Source of the DNA: Caulobacteraceae bacterium
GTDB lineage: Bacteria; Pseudomonadota; Alphaproteobacteria; Caulobacterales; Aquidulcibacteraceae
Assembly (NCBI GenBank): GCA_009773335.1
Contig: WRPF01000022.1
Coordinates: forward strand, 1 to 42,881
Direction: 5' to 3'
Length of the DNA: 42,881 nt
Shown here one piece after another: positions 14,407-23,467 of the stretch. A program made the position numbers and the translations under genes. The notes under the pieces are model-generated. The model made no database searches, was not told the DNA's origin, and saw only the letters and a list, made by a program, of their open reading frames with translations. The stretch's first letter is position 1. Each line of letters begins with the position of its first letter.

Positions 14407-16890
14407 CTATTCTGCGGAAACCAATTCATGGGCGGGTGAGGCGGTGGACGGGGTGGGGCCATCGGTCAGACGCTCGAAACGGCGCACGGCTTCGGCCGCG
14501 TCAGTGAGGCCACGCGCGGCGAGCCACGCGGCGGCGAAACTATCGTTGCCGCGTGTCGCGAGCACGTTGTCGATCGATGCCTGATCTTCGGGTCTGGATG
14601 CGCCGACGAAGGCGAGCGCTGCGGCTCCCAGTCCCAACTCAAAGACGCGGCAGCCTTCGCGCGATACGAAATAATAGTCTCGCTTCGGCGTTCCTGAAGC
14701 GATCAGTCCGATCTGTCGCGCATTCAGCCCCAGTGCTTCATAGAAGGACCGCGAGCGCGGTTCACGCGCACGATCATTGGGCAAGAATATCCGCGTCGCG
14801 CACGCTTCAATGATTGTCGATGCAATCGGGCTCGCTTCGACATCCGCCAGTTCCTGGCTGGCGAATACGACCGCGACATTCCGCTTGCGCAGCGTCTTCA
14901 GCCAGTCCTGAATCTGCGCCGCGAAGAAGGCGTCCTTCAGAAACAGCCATGCTTCATCGAGCACGAGCAGCGTCGGGCGACCGTCGAAGCGCTTTTCAAG
15001 ACTGTGAAACAACGCGGTCAACACGGCGCCGGCGGCCTCCGGCCGACGCATAAGGTCGTCCATTTCGAACGCCTGCACCACGCCGTAACCGAGCGACGAT
15101 TGCTCCATATCGAGCAGCCGCCCATACGGGCCAGCGTGCGTGAAGGGCTGGAGCGCGGCGCGCACGTCGCGGTCTTGGACCAGCGCCGCAAAGAGCGTTA
15201 GCGTGCGGTCGTGCGATCCCCTGTCCGCCAGAACCTCGAGCGTGCGCCAGAGTTCGGCCTTGCGCTCCGGAGTGATCGAGACCTGCGCACTAACGAGGAG
15301 ACTCGCGACCCATTCGAGCGCCCAGGCGCGCTCCTCCTCTACGTCGATGTGCGCCAAGGGCTGCAAGCCAAGCGCGCCCTCTTCGCCGAGATCGAAGAAG
15401 TCGCCGCCAAGCCCCAGCATCGTCGCCCGTGCCGAGCGTCCTTTGTCGAAGAGATAGAGTTGGGCATCAGGATAGCGCAGCCATTGGGCGGCAAGCGTCG
15501 CCAGCAACACCGACTTCCCCGCGCCGGTTGGGCCGACAATAAGCGTATGGCCAACATCGCCGACATGGAGATTGAGCCGGAATGGCGTCGCGCCATCCGT
15601 TGCGGTCAACATCAGCGGAGGACCGTCCAGGTGCCCGTTACTCGCTGCACCTGCCCAGACCGCGCTGGTCGGCAACAGATGCGAGAGGCTCGGCGAGAGC
15701 AGGATTGGCCGGCGGGCATCCGCATAGACATGGCCAGGCAAACCGCCGAGCCATGCCTCCACGGCGTTCATTGACTCCACTTGGGTCACGAACCCCAGAC
15801 CGTCCGTCACCTGCTGAATCTGCCGGACCGTTTCATCGGCCGCCTCGTCGCTTGGTTCGGCCGCCACGATTGTCAGGGTCGCAAATCCGGCGCTGACCGC
15901 ATCGGCGCCCAATTCCTGGAGCGCGGCGTCAGCGTCGTCAGTCTGATTAGAGGCGTCGTTGTCGAGAAGCGCGGCTTCCTCACGAAACAGAGCTTCGCGC
16001 AGCAGCGTGAGCAGGCCCTTCCGCTTCGAGAACCAGCGTTTGCGAATTTTCTCCAGTTCGCGCCGCGCTTCCTCGCGGTCCAGCGGCATGAATCGCGTCA
16101 CCCAACGGTACGAGATCGGCAAACGGTTGAGCGCGTCCAGAAGTCCAGGCTCTGTTTCGGTCACAAAACTGCGGACGGAGATGACACGCAGGTGATTGGC
16201 GCCGAGCTTTGGCGAGAGGCCGCCAACAAGCGGCGCATCGGACAAGAGCGCGTCGAGGTGAAATGGTGTCGTTGGCAGAGCCACCCGATGCGCGCGATCA
16301 GAAATGCAGTCGTGGAGATAGGTCAGCGTCTCTTCGTCTGTCAGCCAGCGTGCTTCGGCCATCATGGTTTCCAGCAGCGCAAGCAATTGATCGCTCTCGG
16401 CCTGGAAGCGCTCCAGATGCGCGCGATAATCTATCGAGACGCGCGCGCCTTCAGCCGTAGCGCCGCCTTCAAATAGGAGGCTTTCCAGCTTGCCTTGCCG
16501 CTCTGCGGGCGGAAGCCAGGTCAGCGTGAGAAAGTAGCGGCTCTCGAACCGGGCGCCGGCATGCTCAAACACAGCACGGCGCTCTTCGTCGATCAGCCAG
16601 GCGAGCGCGTTCGGCCAAACGCTGTCCGGATAGCCCGGCGCCATCGCGCGGCGCGCTTCCACATGCAGACACCAACCGGAACCGAAGCGGCGCATCGCAT
16701 TGTTCAGGCGCGCGCTGGCGCCCATGAGGTCGGACGGCGTTGATGAATCGAGATCGGCGCCGCGAAAGGTAATGGTTCTCTGGAACGCGCCATCCTTGTT
16801 GAGCACGATCCCCGGCCCAATGAGCGCGGCCCACGGCAGAAAGTCGCTCAGCTTGGCCGTGCGATTGTCATAGGGCTTGAGTGCGAACAC
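14407..16890 (-). CDS. trbE: TrbE, VirB4-family T4SS ATPase
   Basis: 827 aa starting at a GTG (16888-16890). The N-terminal TrbE/CagE domain (residues 1-400) is followed by the AAA+ ATPase domain with Walker A G-P-T-G-A-G-K-S at 453-460 and Walker B (TLLVLDEAWLFL) near residue 640. The segment RNVAVVFASQELADVEAS is the usual motor motif. TrbE powers pilus assembly and substrate transfer at the inner membrane. The length is normal, and the gene follows trbD by about 11 bp. Confidence 0.95.
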   Translation of the reverse strand: MFALKPYDNRTAKLSDFLPWAALIGPGIVLNKDGAFQRTITFRGADLDSSTPSDLMGASARLNNAMRRFGSGWCLHVEARRAMAPGYPDSVWPNALAWLIDEERRAVFEHAGARFESRYFLTLTWLPPAERQGKLESLLFEGGATAEGARVSIDYRAHLERFQAESDQLLALLETMMAEARWLTDEETLTYLHDCISDRAHRVALPTTPFHLDALLSDAPLVGGLSPKLGANHLRVISVRSFVTETEPGLLDALNRLPISYRWVTRFMPLDREEARRELEKIRKRWFSKRKGLLTLLREALFREEAALLDNDASNQTDDADAALQELGADAVSAGFATLTIVAAEPSDEAADETVRQIQQVTDGLGFVTQVESMNAVEAWLGGLPGHVYADARRPILLSPSLSHLLPTSAVWAGAASNGHLDGPPLMLTATDGATPFRLNLHVGDVGHTLIVGPTGAGKSVLLATLAAQWLRYPDAQLYLFDKGRSARATMLGLGGDFFDLGEEGALGLQPLAHIDVEEERAWALEWVASLLVSAQVSITPERKAELWRTLEVLADRGSHDRTLTLFAALVQDRDVRAALQPFTHAGPYGRLLDMEQSSLGYGVVQAFEMDDLMRRPEAAGAVLTALFHSLEKRFDGRPTLLVLDEAWLFLKDAFFAAQIQDWLKTLRKRNVAVVFASQELADVEASPIASTIIEACATRIFLPNDRAREPRSRSFYEALGLNARQIGLIASGTPKRDYYFVSREGCRVFELGLGAAALAFVGASRPEDQASIDNVLATRGNDSFAAAWLAARGLTDAAEAVRRFERLTDGPTPSTASPAHELVSAE

Positions 16891-16901
16891 GGGGACTGCT
16901 C

Positions 16902-17168
16902 CTAAGCGTCAAGGAAGACGGGCTTGGCCAAGTGGCGCGGCCATGTTTCGAGGAACCAAGGGTCGCGCGCCGCCGCCCATGCCGCCGCGCCTTGCGCAAT
17001 GGCCCAGAGTGGCAGGCCGATCAGCGGCTGTTGCAGTCCAAAGCCGATCGCCGCGCCGATCGTAGCGTTAAGGATTGCAAACGCGCGCGGCACGCCACCG
17101 AGTAGGATCGGCCGCGTCAAGCTTGTGCGCAGCGGCGCGCGATAGCCTTCGGGCTCGTCTTCCATCAC
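16902..17168 (-). CDS. trbD: TrbD, VirB3-like membrane protein
   Basis: 88 aa. A short basic N-terminal part (APLRTSLTRPILLGGVPR) precedes a hairpin of two hydrophobic segments (AFAILNATIGAAIGFGL and IGLPLWAIAQGAAAWAA), then DPWFLETWPRHL, matching VirB3/TrbD, the small membrane partner of the TrbE ATPase. Two adjacent Met codons (17168, 17165) could start it. The start overlaps the end of trbC. Confidence 0.92.
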   Translation of the reverse strand: MMEDEPEGYRAPLRTSLTRPILLGGVPRAFAILNATIGAAIGFGLQQPLIGLPLWAIAQGAAAWAAARDPWFLETWPRHLAKPVFLDA

Positions 17169-17527
17169 AGCACCGCCCCGCCGGCAAAGCCGAAGAAGTC
17201 CATGAAGAAGCTGACGGCCGCGAACATGATGGCGATGCCGAGACCGACGAAAGCGAGCTTGCGCACCCCGCCACCACCTTCAGAGAAGATGATCGTGATG
17301 CCGGCGATAACGATGGCTATGACAGCCGCCGCACGCGCAACCGGGCCAGTGATGGAATCCACGATCTGCTCTAACGGCCCCTCCCAAGGCATGCCGGAGC
17401 CGGCGGCATAGGCGGGCGCCGCGAGCGCCGCCAAGGCCAACGCCACGACAACGATTTTCGGAATGCGGCTATTGATCGGGCGCAGCATGTTCTTGCTCCA
17501 GGACATAGTTTTCCCCACGAAGGCCAT
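17165..17527 (-). CDS. trbC: TrbC, VirB2-like conjugative pilin
   Basis: Up to 120 aa. A long N-terminal signal (IPKIVVVALALAALAAPAYA) precedes a mature pilin of about 78 residues with two hydrophobic helices (AAAVIAIVIAGITIIF and FVGLGIAIMFAAVSFFMDFF). The frame start at 17527 overlaps trbB by 59 bp; the internal Met at 17506 or 17488 gives less overlap and a more ordinary signal length, and I cannot choose between them. In RP4 the TraF peptidase processes and cyclises TrbC, and a TraF homologue is present at 39821. Confidence 0.9.
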   Translation of the reverse strand: MAFVGKTMSWSKNMLRPINSRIPKIVVVALALAALAAPAYAAGSGMPWEGPLEQIVDSITGPVARAAAVIAIVIAGITIIFSEGGGGVRKLAFVGLGIAIMFAAVSFFMDFFGFAGGAVL

Positions 17528-18437
17528 TCACGCTCACGATGTCGGTGAGCACGCGCCCGCCCTCACGGCGCGTGATGAAAACAACGAGATCGACCGCGCT
17601 GGCGATCAGCCGCTTCGGCGATGCGGCGCTTGTCTCAAGACAGAGGTCTTCCAGACGGATCAGCGCATCGGCAGCGGAATTGGCGTGAAGCGTGAGCAGT
17701 CCACCCGGATGGCCGGTGTTCCACGCCTTCAGCACTTCAAGCGCCGCGCCGTCCCGTACTTCGCCAACGACGACGCGATCTGGACGCAGACGCAATGTGG
17801 TCTGAACGAGATCGCGCATACTCACGACCGGCGCGGTGCGCTTGGTCAGGAGCTGCACTACGTTGGCGCTGACGCATTGCAGCTCGGCAGTGTCTTCCAG
17901 AATGACGACGCGCGCCTCTGCGAATGCGCGCTCGGCCAAGAGCGCATTCAGCAACGTCGTCTTGCCCGATCCCGTGCCGCCGGCGACGACAATGTTGCGT
18001 CGATCGCTGACCGCTGCTTTCAGCCGCTCAACCTGCGCCGTTGTCGCAATGCCCGATGCAACATAGTCCTCCAGGCGGAAGATCACTGAGGGACGCTTGC
18101 GGATCACGATGATGGGCGCTGCGCTCAGCGGCGGCAGCACCGCCTGCACGCGCGCCGCGGTATCCGGCAAAATGGTCGCGAGTGTCGGGCGGTCCTCGCC
18201 CACGGTCTCACCGGCTTCATGAGCCAGCAGGCGGATCGCCGCCTCGCGGTCATGAGCGGTTAGTGTGAGGCCGGTCGGCTTCAGCCCTTCGCCCACGGTA
18301 TCGAGCCAGAGCGAACCGTCGGCATTGATCATCGCTTCGACGACATCGGGGCGCGCCAGCGCTGCCGCGACGCCCTCGCCAAGTGAGCGCTCGATCGCCG
18401 AGCGACGGCGGGCAAGACCGATCGCCCGCGCGCTCAT
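17469..18437 (-). CDS. trbB: TrbB, VirB11-family secretion ATPase
   Basis: 322 aa hexameric traffic ATPase. Walker A is G-G-T-G-S-G-K-T at residues 153-160; ARVVILEDTAELQC holds the Asp box, and LRLRPDRVVVGEVRDGAALEVLKAWNTGHPGGLLTLHANS is the strongly conserved Walker B/His box of the VirB11/TrbB family. It sits on the cytoplasmic face and switches between pilus building and DNA transfer. It overlaps the upstream ribbon-helix-helix gene by four bases and begins the core trb series. Confidence 0.95.
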   Translation of the reverse strand: MSARAIGLARRRSAIERSLGEGVAAALARPDVVEAMINADGSLWLDTVGEGLKPTGLTLTAHDREAAIRLLAHEAGETVGEDRPTLATILPDTAARVQAVLPPLSAAPIIVIRKRPSVIFRLEDYVASGIATTAQVERLKAAVSDRRNIVVAGGTGSGKTTLLNALLAERAFAEARVVILEDTAELQCVSANVVQLLTKRTAPVVSMRDLVQTTLRLRPDRVVVGEVRDGAALEVLKAWNTGHPGGLLTLHANSAADALIRLEDLCLETSAASPKRLIASAVDLVVFITRREGGRVLTDIVSVNGLRGENYVLEQEHAAPDQ

Positions 18438-18868
18438 GACGTCGCCTCCTGCAGCACGCCATCGGTCTCCGACTTCGCGACAGGCTCGAAGATCGCCAAC
18501 GAGCGACCCGAGCCGATCGCTTCGGCGACGAAGTCTAGAAATCGCTCGAAGCGTGCCGCTGCACTCGCCGCAGCGCTCTCCTCCAAATGCTCATCAAGCG
18601 GCGGATTGTGCTCAAGCCAGACGCGCACGAACAGAAGCAGCGTCTCCTTGACCATGATCGTGTCGCGCACGGCTTTGTCGAGCCGCCCTTCTAGTCGCGC
18701 GACATGGCGCAACGCTGGATCGATCTGGTCGCCGTCTTTGCGCGCATAGCGCGTCTGTACGGCTTCAACGACGATGCTGGAGACCGACCGTCCCTGTTGA
18801 GCGGCGATGCGTCCGATGCGGTCTTGCAGCTCGCCGGGCAGGTAGATGGTGATCTTGTCGCGCGCCAT
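18434..18868 (-). CDS. Ribbon-helix-helix (CopG-like) protein between traG and trbB
   Basis: 144 aa. The start MARDKITIYLPGELQDRIGRIAAQQGRSVSSIVVEAVQTRYAR is a ribbon-helix-helix DNA-binding domain (beta strand plus two helices), and the rest is helical. Proteins of this type regularly sit between traG and trbB in alphaproteobacterial elements and are thought to repress the transfer operon or act in the relaxosome. Direct evidence here is only the domain and the position. It ends by overlapping trbB (ATGA) and lies two bases after traG. Confidence 0.82.
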   Translation of the reverse strand: MARDKITIYLPGELQDRIGRIAAQQGRSVSSIVVEAVQTRYARKDGDQIDPALRHVARLEGRLDKAVRDTIMVKETLLLFVRVWLEHNPPLDEHLEESAAASAAARFERFLDFVAEAIGSGRSLAIFEPVAKSETDGVLQEATS

Positions 18869-18870
18869 CC

Positions 18871-20781
18871 TCAGATCCCCGTCGTCTGTTGTCGCGCGGG
18901 CGGCGGCGGCGATGGCGGCGGACGCAAACCCGCAAGCGCGCGCTCGGAAATGCTCAGCGCGGGTTCAGTAAAGAGATCGGATTGTCCCTCTGCCGGTGGC
19001 GCTTTGACGCGCGTTGAGCCCTTCTTGTCGGCGACGAGGCGACCAAGCGACCCCACACCCATCCAATCATGTTGCGTTGTGAGCGACGCGCGGCCGCCAG
19101 TGCCGAGGCGCAAGCGAGACTGAAAGATAATTTCCCGGTCGAACTTCAGCTTGCGTGACCGGATCGGCTTGGCGCCGGAGATGAACGTCAATTGCTCGTC
19201 GCGCGGCAACGCGCGCACATCGCCCGGCAAGAGCAACGGCCGGCGCTCCTCCCGCATCGTCGTCGAGCCACGCGCGAACAGAAGCGCGCGCGGCCGATGC
19301 AGCGTCTCCTGCGGGCGCATCTCCCACACTTCGCCGGCCATTGCGGCGAGGGCCTTGGCGGTGTCCATGTCCGCAGCGGCGAACGCTGTCACCACATGGC
19401 AATTGTCGAGAATGACGTTGTCGCGGCCATAGGCGCGCGTGATGTGATTGAGGCTCTGGCAAACCAGATATGCTTTAAGCCCATAGCCCGCCATCGCACC
19501 CATCGCCGTCTCGAAGAACGGCATGCGGCCGAGCTGGGGAAATTCATCGAGCACTAGCAAAAGCGCGTGGCGCTTCTCGCGTCCCTGCGCGTCATGGGTT
19601 TGCTTCTCCATGAGGGCGCGGGCGATCTGGTTCAGGATAAGACGCATCAAAGGCATGAGGCGCTGCGCGTCGGATGGCGGCGGCTGGAGAAACAGCGTCA
19701 CCGGCTTATCGCCACACATGAGATCGCCGACGCGGAAATCGGAAGTCGCCGTCTTGGCCGCGACGATAGGATCGGCAAACAGACCGAAGAAGCTCTCCGC
19801 CGTCGCCTTCACACCCGACTGGAGCCGTTCTTCACCTGCGAGAAAGCTCTCTGCGGCGTGCAATACTTCAGGATGCACCTCCGGAAGATTGGTCGATGGA
19901 CTGCGGCGATGCAGCGTGGTGCGCATCTCTTCGGCAGTGCGCTGCAGATCGCGTAACATCTCGCGCACCACAGCAAGCGTCTTTCGCGACGCCGGCTCCG
20001 CGTAGAGCACATGCAGGATGACGCCGACGAGAAGCTGCTTGGCCGATCGATCCCAGAAGTCTTGATGGCGGCCATCGCCAGCGGGATCGACAATGATTTC
20101 AACGATGTTCTGAACATCGCGCACTTCATCGGCGCCCAGGCGCACCTCGAACAGCGGATTGAAGCAGATCGAGTCCGCCTTGGTCGGCGCAAAGCGTAGG
20201 ACCGGGCCGAGCGTTTCCCTGAACCCGGCGGTTCCGGGAAAACCAACGCGCGCGTCGCCGTCAGCCAGTTCGCCTTTCACGTCGAGGACCAGCGCTGAGT
20301 GCGGCCAAGTCAGAAGCGTTGGCACGACATGGCCGCGGCCTTTGCCGGAGCGCGATGCACCAATCAGCAATTGATGCTCGGGACCGTCGAAGCAAAGTAT
20401 CTCGCCGTCGAACTTTCCGAGCACGGTGCCCTTGTCTGCAAAGAGCCCGGCGGCCTCGCAATCGGCGAAGTCGCCCCAAGCCGATGCGCCAAAAGCTCTC
20501 AGCACGCCGCGCTTCGCGAACAAGCTGGCGACGACACTCGCGGCAGCGAGGCCGGCGGCAAAAAGAATGAGCCTGGAAACAGCAAACGGGCGTGGGAATT
20601 GTTCAGCCCAGCGCGCGTCCCATGCCAGCGCCGCCCAAGGCGGATAGAGGCGCGCGGTTCCGAAAGACAATAGCGGCGCGCCGAGAGCGGACTGGTAGTT
20701 GAAGATGCCCGCAAGAAATTGCGTTGCGGTGACCGCACCAGCGGTCACGATCACAAGCGCAATTGCGAGTCTCCACCTCAT
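18871..20781 (-). CDS. traG: TraG/VirD4-type coupling protein
   Basis: 636 aa. Two N-terminal transmembrane helices (about residues 4-25 and 70-88) precede the RecA-like motor with Walker A G-A-S-R-S-G-K-G at 141-148 and Walker B L-L-L-V-L-D-E-F-P-Q-L-G at about 407-418. It links the relaxosome to the type IV channel and pumps DNA. It is the first gene of the leftward transfer operon, facing away from the luxR-type gene. Confidence 0.95.
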   Translation of the reverse strand: MRWRLAIALVIVTAGAVTATQFLAGIFNYQSALGAPLLSFGTARLYPPWAALAWDARWAEQFPRPFAVSRLILFAAGLAAASVVASLFAKRGVLRAFGASAWGDFADCEAAGLFADKGTVLGKFDGEILCFDGPEHQLLIGASRSGKGRGHVVPTLLTWPHSALVLDVKGELADGDARVGFPGTAGFRETLGPVLRFAPTKADSICFNPLFEVRLGADEVRDVQNIVEIIVDPAGDGRHQDFWDRSAKQLLVGVILHVLYAEPASRKTLAVVREMLRDLQRTAEEMRTTLHRRSPSTNLPEVHPEVLHAAESFLAGEERLQSGVKATAESFFGLFADPIVAAKTATSDFRVGDLMCGDKPVTLFLQPPPSDAQRLMPLMRLILNQIARALMEKQTHDAQGREKRHALLLVLDEFPQLGRMPFFETAMGAMAGYGLKAYLVCQSLNHITRAYGRDNVILDNCHVVTAFAAADMDTAKALAAMAGEVWEMRPQETLHRPRALLFARGSTTMREERRPLLLPGDVRALPRDEQLTFISGAKPIRSRKLKFDREIIFQSRLRLGTGGRASLTTQHDWMGVGSLGRLVADKKGSTRVKAPPAEGQSDLFTEPALSISERALAGLRPPPSPPPPARQQTTGI

Positions 20782-20870
20782 CGCCCCGTCTGCTCCGCAG
20801 ATGAACGTGGCGATCTCACGCGCTCCCTGGACTTCCCGCGAGTGCTTTCAATTAACTGAAGGTCTTGCTG

Positions 20871-20891
20871 AGCGGCGCACCGTGCGCCGCT
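20871..20891. promoter_or_regulatory. 9-bp inverted repeat in the traG-luxR intergenic region
   Basis: AGCGGCGCA-CCG-TGCGCCGCT, a perfect dyad about 90 bp upstream of the traG start and 20 bp from the 18-bp palindrome. It could be an operator for the ribbon-helix-helix protein. No direct link can be read from sequence. Confidence 0.45.
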
Positions 20892-20910
20892 GGAAAAGTA
20901 ACCTTATTGA

Positions 20911-20928
20911 TTGGTGACTTGTCACCAA
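20911..20928. promoter_or_regulatory. 18-bp perfect palindrome, candidate lux/tra box
   Basis: TTGGTGACTTGTCACCAA has the length and symmetry of TraR/LuxR binding sites (tra boxes are 18-bp palindromes). It lies between divergent traG and the LuxR-type gene, which encodes an intact ligand-binding receptor. It is the best candidate operator for quorum-controlled transfer in the window. Confidence 0.6.
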
Positions 20929-21049
20929 CGGCGCCAATTCATCTTTGCAAAAGTTCCGCGACCTCTTGATCTGCTTCGCGAGTCTCGGCGTATCACAACT
21001 CAGGGACGCACTCGCGCGGTCATCACCGGCGCGATCTTCTTGGGTGGAT

Positions 21050-21814
21050 ATGGAGACACTCGGCGTGATCGGAGACTTCTATGCTTTGTGCGAACGCGCG
21101 CAGAGCATTGAAGACGTTGCGAAGGCGCTTTTTGAGACGGCGCATCGCGCGGGATTTCCGCACGCCTCTTACTTGTGCGGCGGGTCTCCCGCAAACCCTG
21201 ACGCCGGCTTGTTGTTAACCAACTATCCGTCGGAATGGCGTCAGCGTTACTTGCAGCAGCGCTACCATCGTATCGATCCAATCATCAGCCGCGCGCAACG
21301 CACAATCGATCCGTTCATGTGGAGCGATCCCCTCGTGCGCGCTGCGATGACGCCGAAGCAATTGCGCATGATGGAGGAAGCGAAGACGTTTCGTGTAGGT
21401 CACGGCTACGCCGTGCCGCTGCATTCCAGCATGCAGGTCGGCGCCGCATGCTTCTTTGCGTCCGAACACAACGATATCCCTCCCGTGTCCTGCAAAACGA
21501 TGCAGCGGGTCAGCGTTATTGCGCATGAGCATGTTTGCCGTATGGCCCGCCTCTCCAACGGTCGCGGCGAGACACCTCAATTGTCCGCCCGCGAACGCGC
21601 GTGTCTCAGTCTTCACGCTCAGGGATTGGGTGACGCAGAGATCGGGCGCACACTCCGCCTCCGGCTTGCCACGGTGCGCCGCCATCTCGACCAGGCGCGC
21701 CTGCGCCTTGGTGTAGCGACCCGTCAGGAAGCGCTCGTTTTGGCGTTGGTGAGCCGGCAGCTCGACCACCGGCCTCCCTTTGCCGTATTCCCGATCGGGA
21801 ACATTGCCGGCTAG
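21050..21814 (+). CDS. LuxR/TraR-type autoinducer-binding regulator
   Basis: 254 aa from the ATG at 21050 (METLGVIGDFYALCERA); the frame is open back to 20945 without support. The six conserved positions of acyl-homoserine-lactone receptors are all present: W63, Y67, D76, P77, W91, G119, each exactly six residues on from TraR W57, Y61, D70, P71, W85, G113. The C-terminal GerE-type HTH (LSARERACLSLHAQGLGDAEIGRTL, then ATVRRHLDQARLRLG) is complete. It is likely a cytoplasmic activator or repressor of the divergent traG-trb operon. No luxI-type synthase is in the window, so it may be a solo that senses a signal made elsewhere in the cell or by neighbours. Confidence 0.88.
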   Translation: METLGVIGDFYALCERAQSIEDVAKALFETAHRAGFPHASYLCGGSPANPDAGLLLTNYPSEWRQRYLQQRYHRIDPIISRAQRTIDPFMWSDPLVRAAMTPKQLRMMEEAKTFRVGHGYAVPLHSSMQVGAACFFASEHNDIPPVSCKTMQRVSVIAHEHVCRMARLSNGRGETPQLSARERACLSLHAQGLGDAEIGRTLRLRLATVRRHLDQARLRLGVATRQEALVLALVSRQLDHRPPFAVFPIGNIAG

Positions 21815-21899
21815 CGGCGCCCCAACCTGTCGATATTTCCCGTTCGGTAAAGTTTTTGCTTGATAAGGAGCCGACTCACCCCATATTCCCGAGCGGGAA
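21788..21899. promoter_or_regulatory. Three HipB-type operators with 49-bp spacing
   Basis: TTCCCGATCGGGAA (21788-21801), TTCCCGTTCGGTAA (21837-21850) and TTCCCGAGCGGGAA (21886-21899) lie just upstream of hipB. Their centres are exactly 49 bp apart. The first is inside the 3' end of the luxR-type gene. The third overlaps a possible -10 region (CATATT, with TTGATA at 21860 as -35), which fits autorepression by HipB. Confidence 0.75.
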
Positions 21900-21908
21900 A
21901 GATCAGTC

Positions 21909-22133
21909 ATGACACCGAACCAGTTTGGAGAAACTGTCCGCAACGCCCGCCGCGCCCTTGGGCTGCGCCAGGACGAGCTCGCAGGCGCGGCCGGGGTGGG
22001 GCTCCGCTTCATCGTGGACCTCGAAGCCGGCAAGCCAACGGCCCAACTTGGCAAAGCGCTCGCCGTGCTGGACGCGCTTGGCTGCGACCTCCGCATCAAT
22101 ACGCCAGCCGCACGCCCCGGCGCGCGCGGATGA
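21909..22133 (+). CDS. hipB: HipB-like antitoxin, XRE-family regulator
   Basis: 74 aa. FGETVRNARRALGLRQDELAGAAGVGLRFIVDLEAGKPTAQLGKALAVLDALGCDL is a complete lambda-repressor-like HTH as in HipB. It would neutralise HipA by binding and repress its own operon through the TTCCCG-N2-CGGGAA operators immediately upstream. The stop overlaps the hipA start (ATGA), the standard coupled layout. Confidence 0.9.
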   Translation: MTPNQFGETVRNARRALGLRQDELAGAAGVGLRFIVDLEAGKPTAQLGKALAVLDALGCDLRINTPAARPGARG

Positions 22134-23389
22134 AAAGCGCCCTCTCGGTCTGGTGGAACGAGGCGATCGTCGGGACATTGCGGCTCGACGAACATGGCGA
22201 CACCACCTTCGTCTATGCGCCGGACTGGTTGGCGGATGAAAACCAACCAGCCCTCTCGCGATCGCTGCCCAAACAAGCCGAGTCATTCGACCGCCGACGC
22301 ACACGCCCCTTCTTTGCCGGCCTGCTCCCGGAAGAGGCGCAACGCGACGCGGTGGCGCGCGCGCTCGGCATCTCCAAGGGCAACGACTTCGCTTTTCTGC
22401 AAGCGCTGGGCGGTGATGTCGCCGGCGCGCTGACCTTGTGGCCGGAGGGCGAGACGCCACCCGCCTATGACGGCGCCGTCGCGCGCGAGCCGCTTGGCGA
22501 CAACGCCCTCATCACCATGCTCGATGCGTTGCCGACGCGGCCTTTCCTTGCTGGCGACGAGGGCTTGCGGCTTTCGCTCGCCGGCGCCCAATCGAAAATT
22601 CCCGTTGTGCTGGTGGACGGCGCGGTCGCACTGCCCGCACCCGGCCAACCCACCACGCATATCCTAAAGCCGCCGATGACGCGGTTTCCGGCGACGACGG
22701 CGAATGAAGCCTTCGCCATGCGCCTTGCATCAGCGATCGGCCTGTCGGTCGCCGGAGTCGAGGCGCGCTCGGTCAAGGACCGCCCCTTCCTGCTTGTCGA
22801 ACGCTATGACCGTGAGATCGACACCGCTGGCGTTGCGCGCCGACTGCATCAGGAAGACTTCTGCCAAGCACTCGGCATTCCGCCTGAACTCAAGTATGCG
22901 GCCGAGGGCGGGCCAACCTTCAAGGTTGGCTTCCAATTGCTGCGTGAGGCTGCCTCCCGGCCGGCACTCGAAGTGTTGAAGCTGCTCGACGCCGCGATCT
23001 TCAATCTGATCGTTGGCAATGCCGACGCGCACGGAAAGAACTATTCGCTGCTCTATGGGCCTGACGGCACAGTGCTGGCGCCGCTCTACGACCTCATGTG
23101 TACGATCGCGTATCCAGAGGTATCGCAGAAATTAGCGATGAAGATCGCCGGATTGGCGACCATCGAAGATTTGAAGACCCCGCCCTGGACACAGTTCGCC
23201 GCGGATACGGGTCTAGGCGGCGCGTTTGTTCGGAGGCGTGTGGGCGAATTGGCTGACGCAGTGCGTCGAGAAGCCCCCCAGGTCGCTTCGGCATTCGACG
23301 TCAATTTCAACAGCCAGCTAGGCCAATACCGAGACATCGTTCTGGATCGCGCCAAATCGGTAGCTGATTCAATTAGAACCGAGAGTTGA
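22130..23389 (+). CDS. hipA: HipA-type Ser/Thr kinase toxin
   Basis: 419 aa from the ATG at 22130 (MKSALSVWWNEAIVGTL). The HipA N-terminal domain is followed by the kinase fold: SLAGAQSKIPV (Gly-rich/ATP loop region), THILKPP (ATP-anchoring Lys), FLLVERYDR, QEDFCQALG, the catalytic loop N-A-D-A-H-G-K-N at about residues 297-304, and APLYDLMC as the metal-binding segment. All key positions look intact, so the protein should be active. HipA toxins phosphorylate aminoacyl-tRNA synthetases or other translation factors and cause dormancy. It ends 78 bp before the restriction gene on the same strand, so read-through into that unit is possible. Confidence 0.92.
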   Translation: MKSALSVWWNEAIVGTLRLDEHGDTTFVYAPDWLADENQPALSRSLPKQAESFDRRRTRPFFAGLLPEEAQRDAVARALGISKGNDFAFLQALGGDVAGALTLWPEGETPPAYDGAVAREPLGDNALITMLDALPTRPFLAGDEGLRLSLAGAQSKIPVVLVDGAVALPAPGQPTTHILKPPMTRFPATTANEAFAMRLASAIGLSVAGVEARSVKDRPFLLVERYDREIDTAGVARRLHQEDFCQALGIPPELKYAAEGGPTFKVGFQLLREAASRPALEVLKLLDAAIFNLIVGNADAHGKNYSLLYGPDGTVLAPLYDLMCTIAYPEVSQKLAMKIAGLATIEDLKTPPWTQFAADTGLGGAFVRRRVGELADAVRREAPQVASAFDVNFNSQLGQYRDIVLDRAKSVADSIRTES

Positions 23390-23467
23390 GTGTTGATTGA
23401 GCGCGCACTCTCGGCCAGTGAGCAAGACGGACTGCTGGAGTCATGGGACCAAGGGCGAGGACGATAG

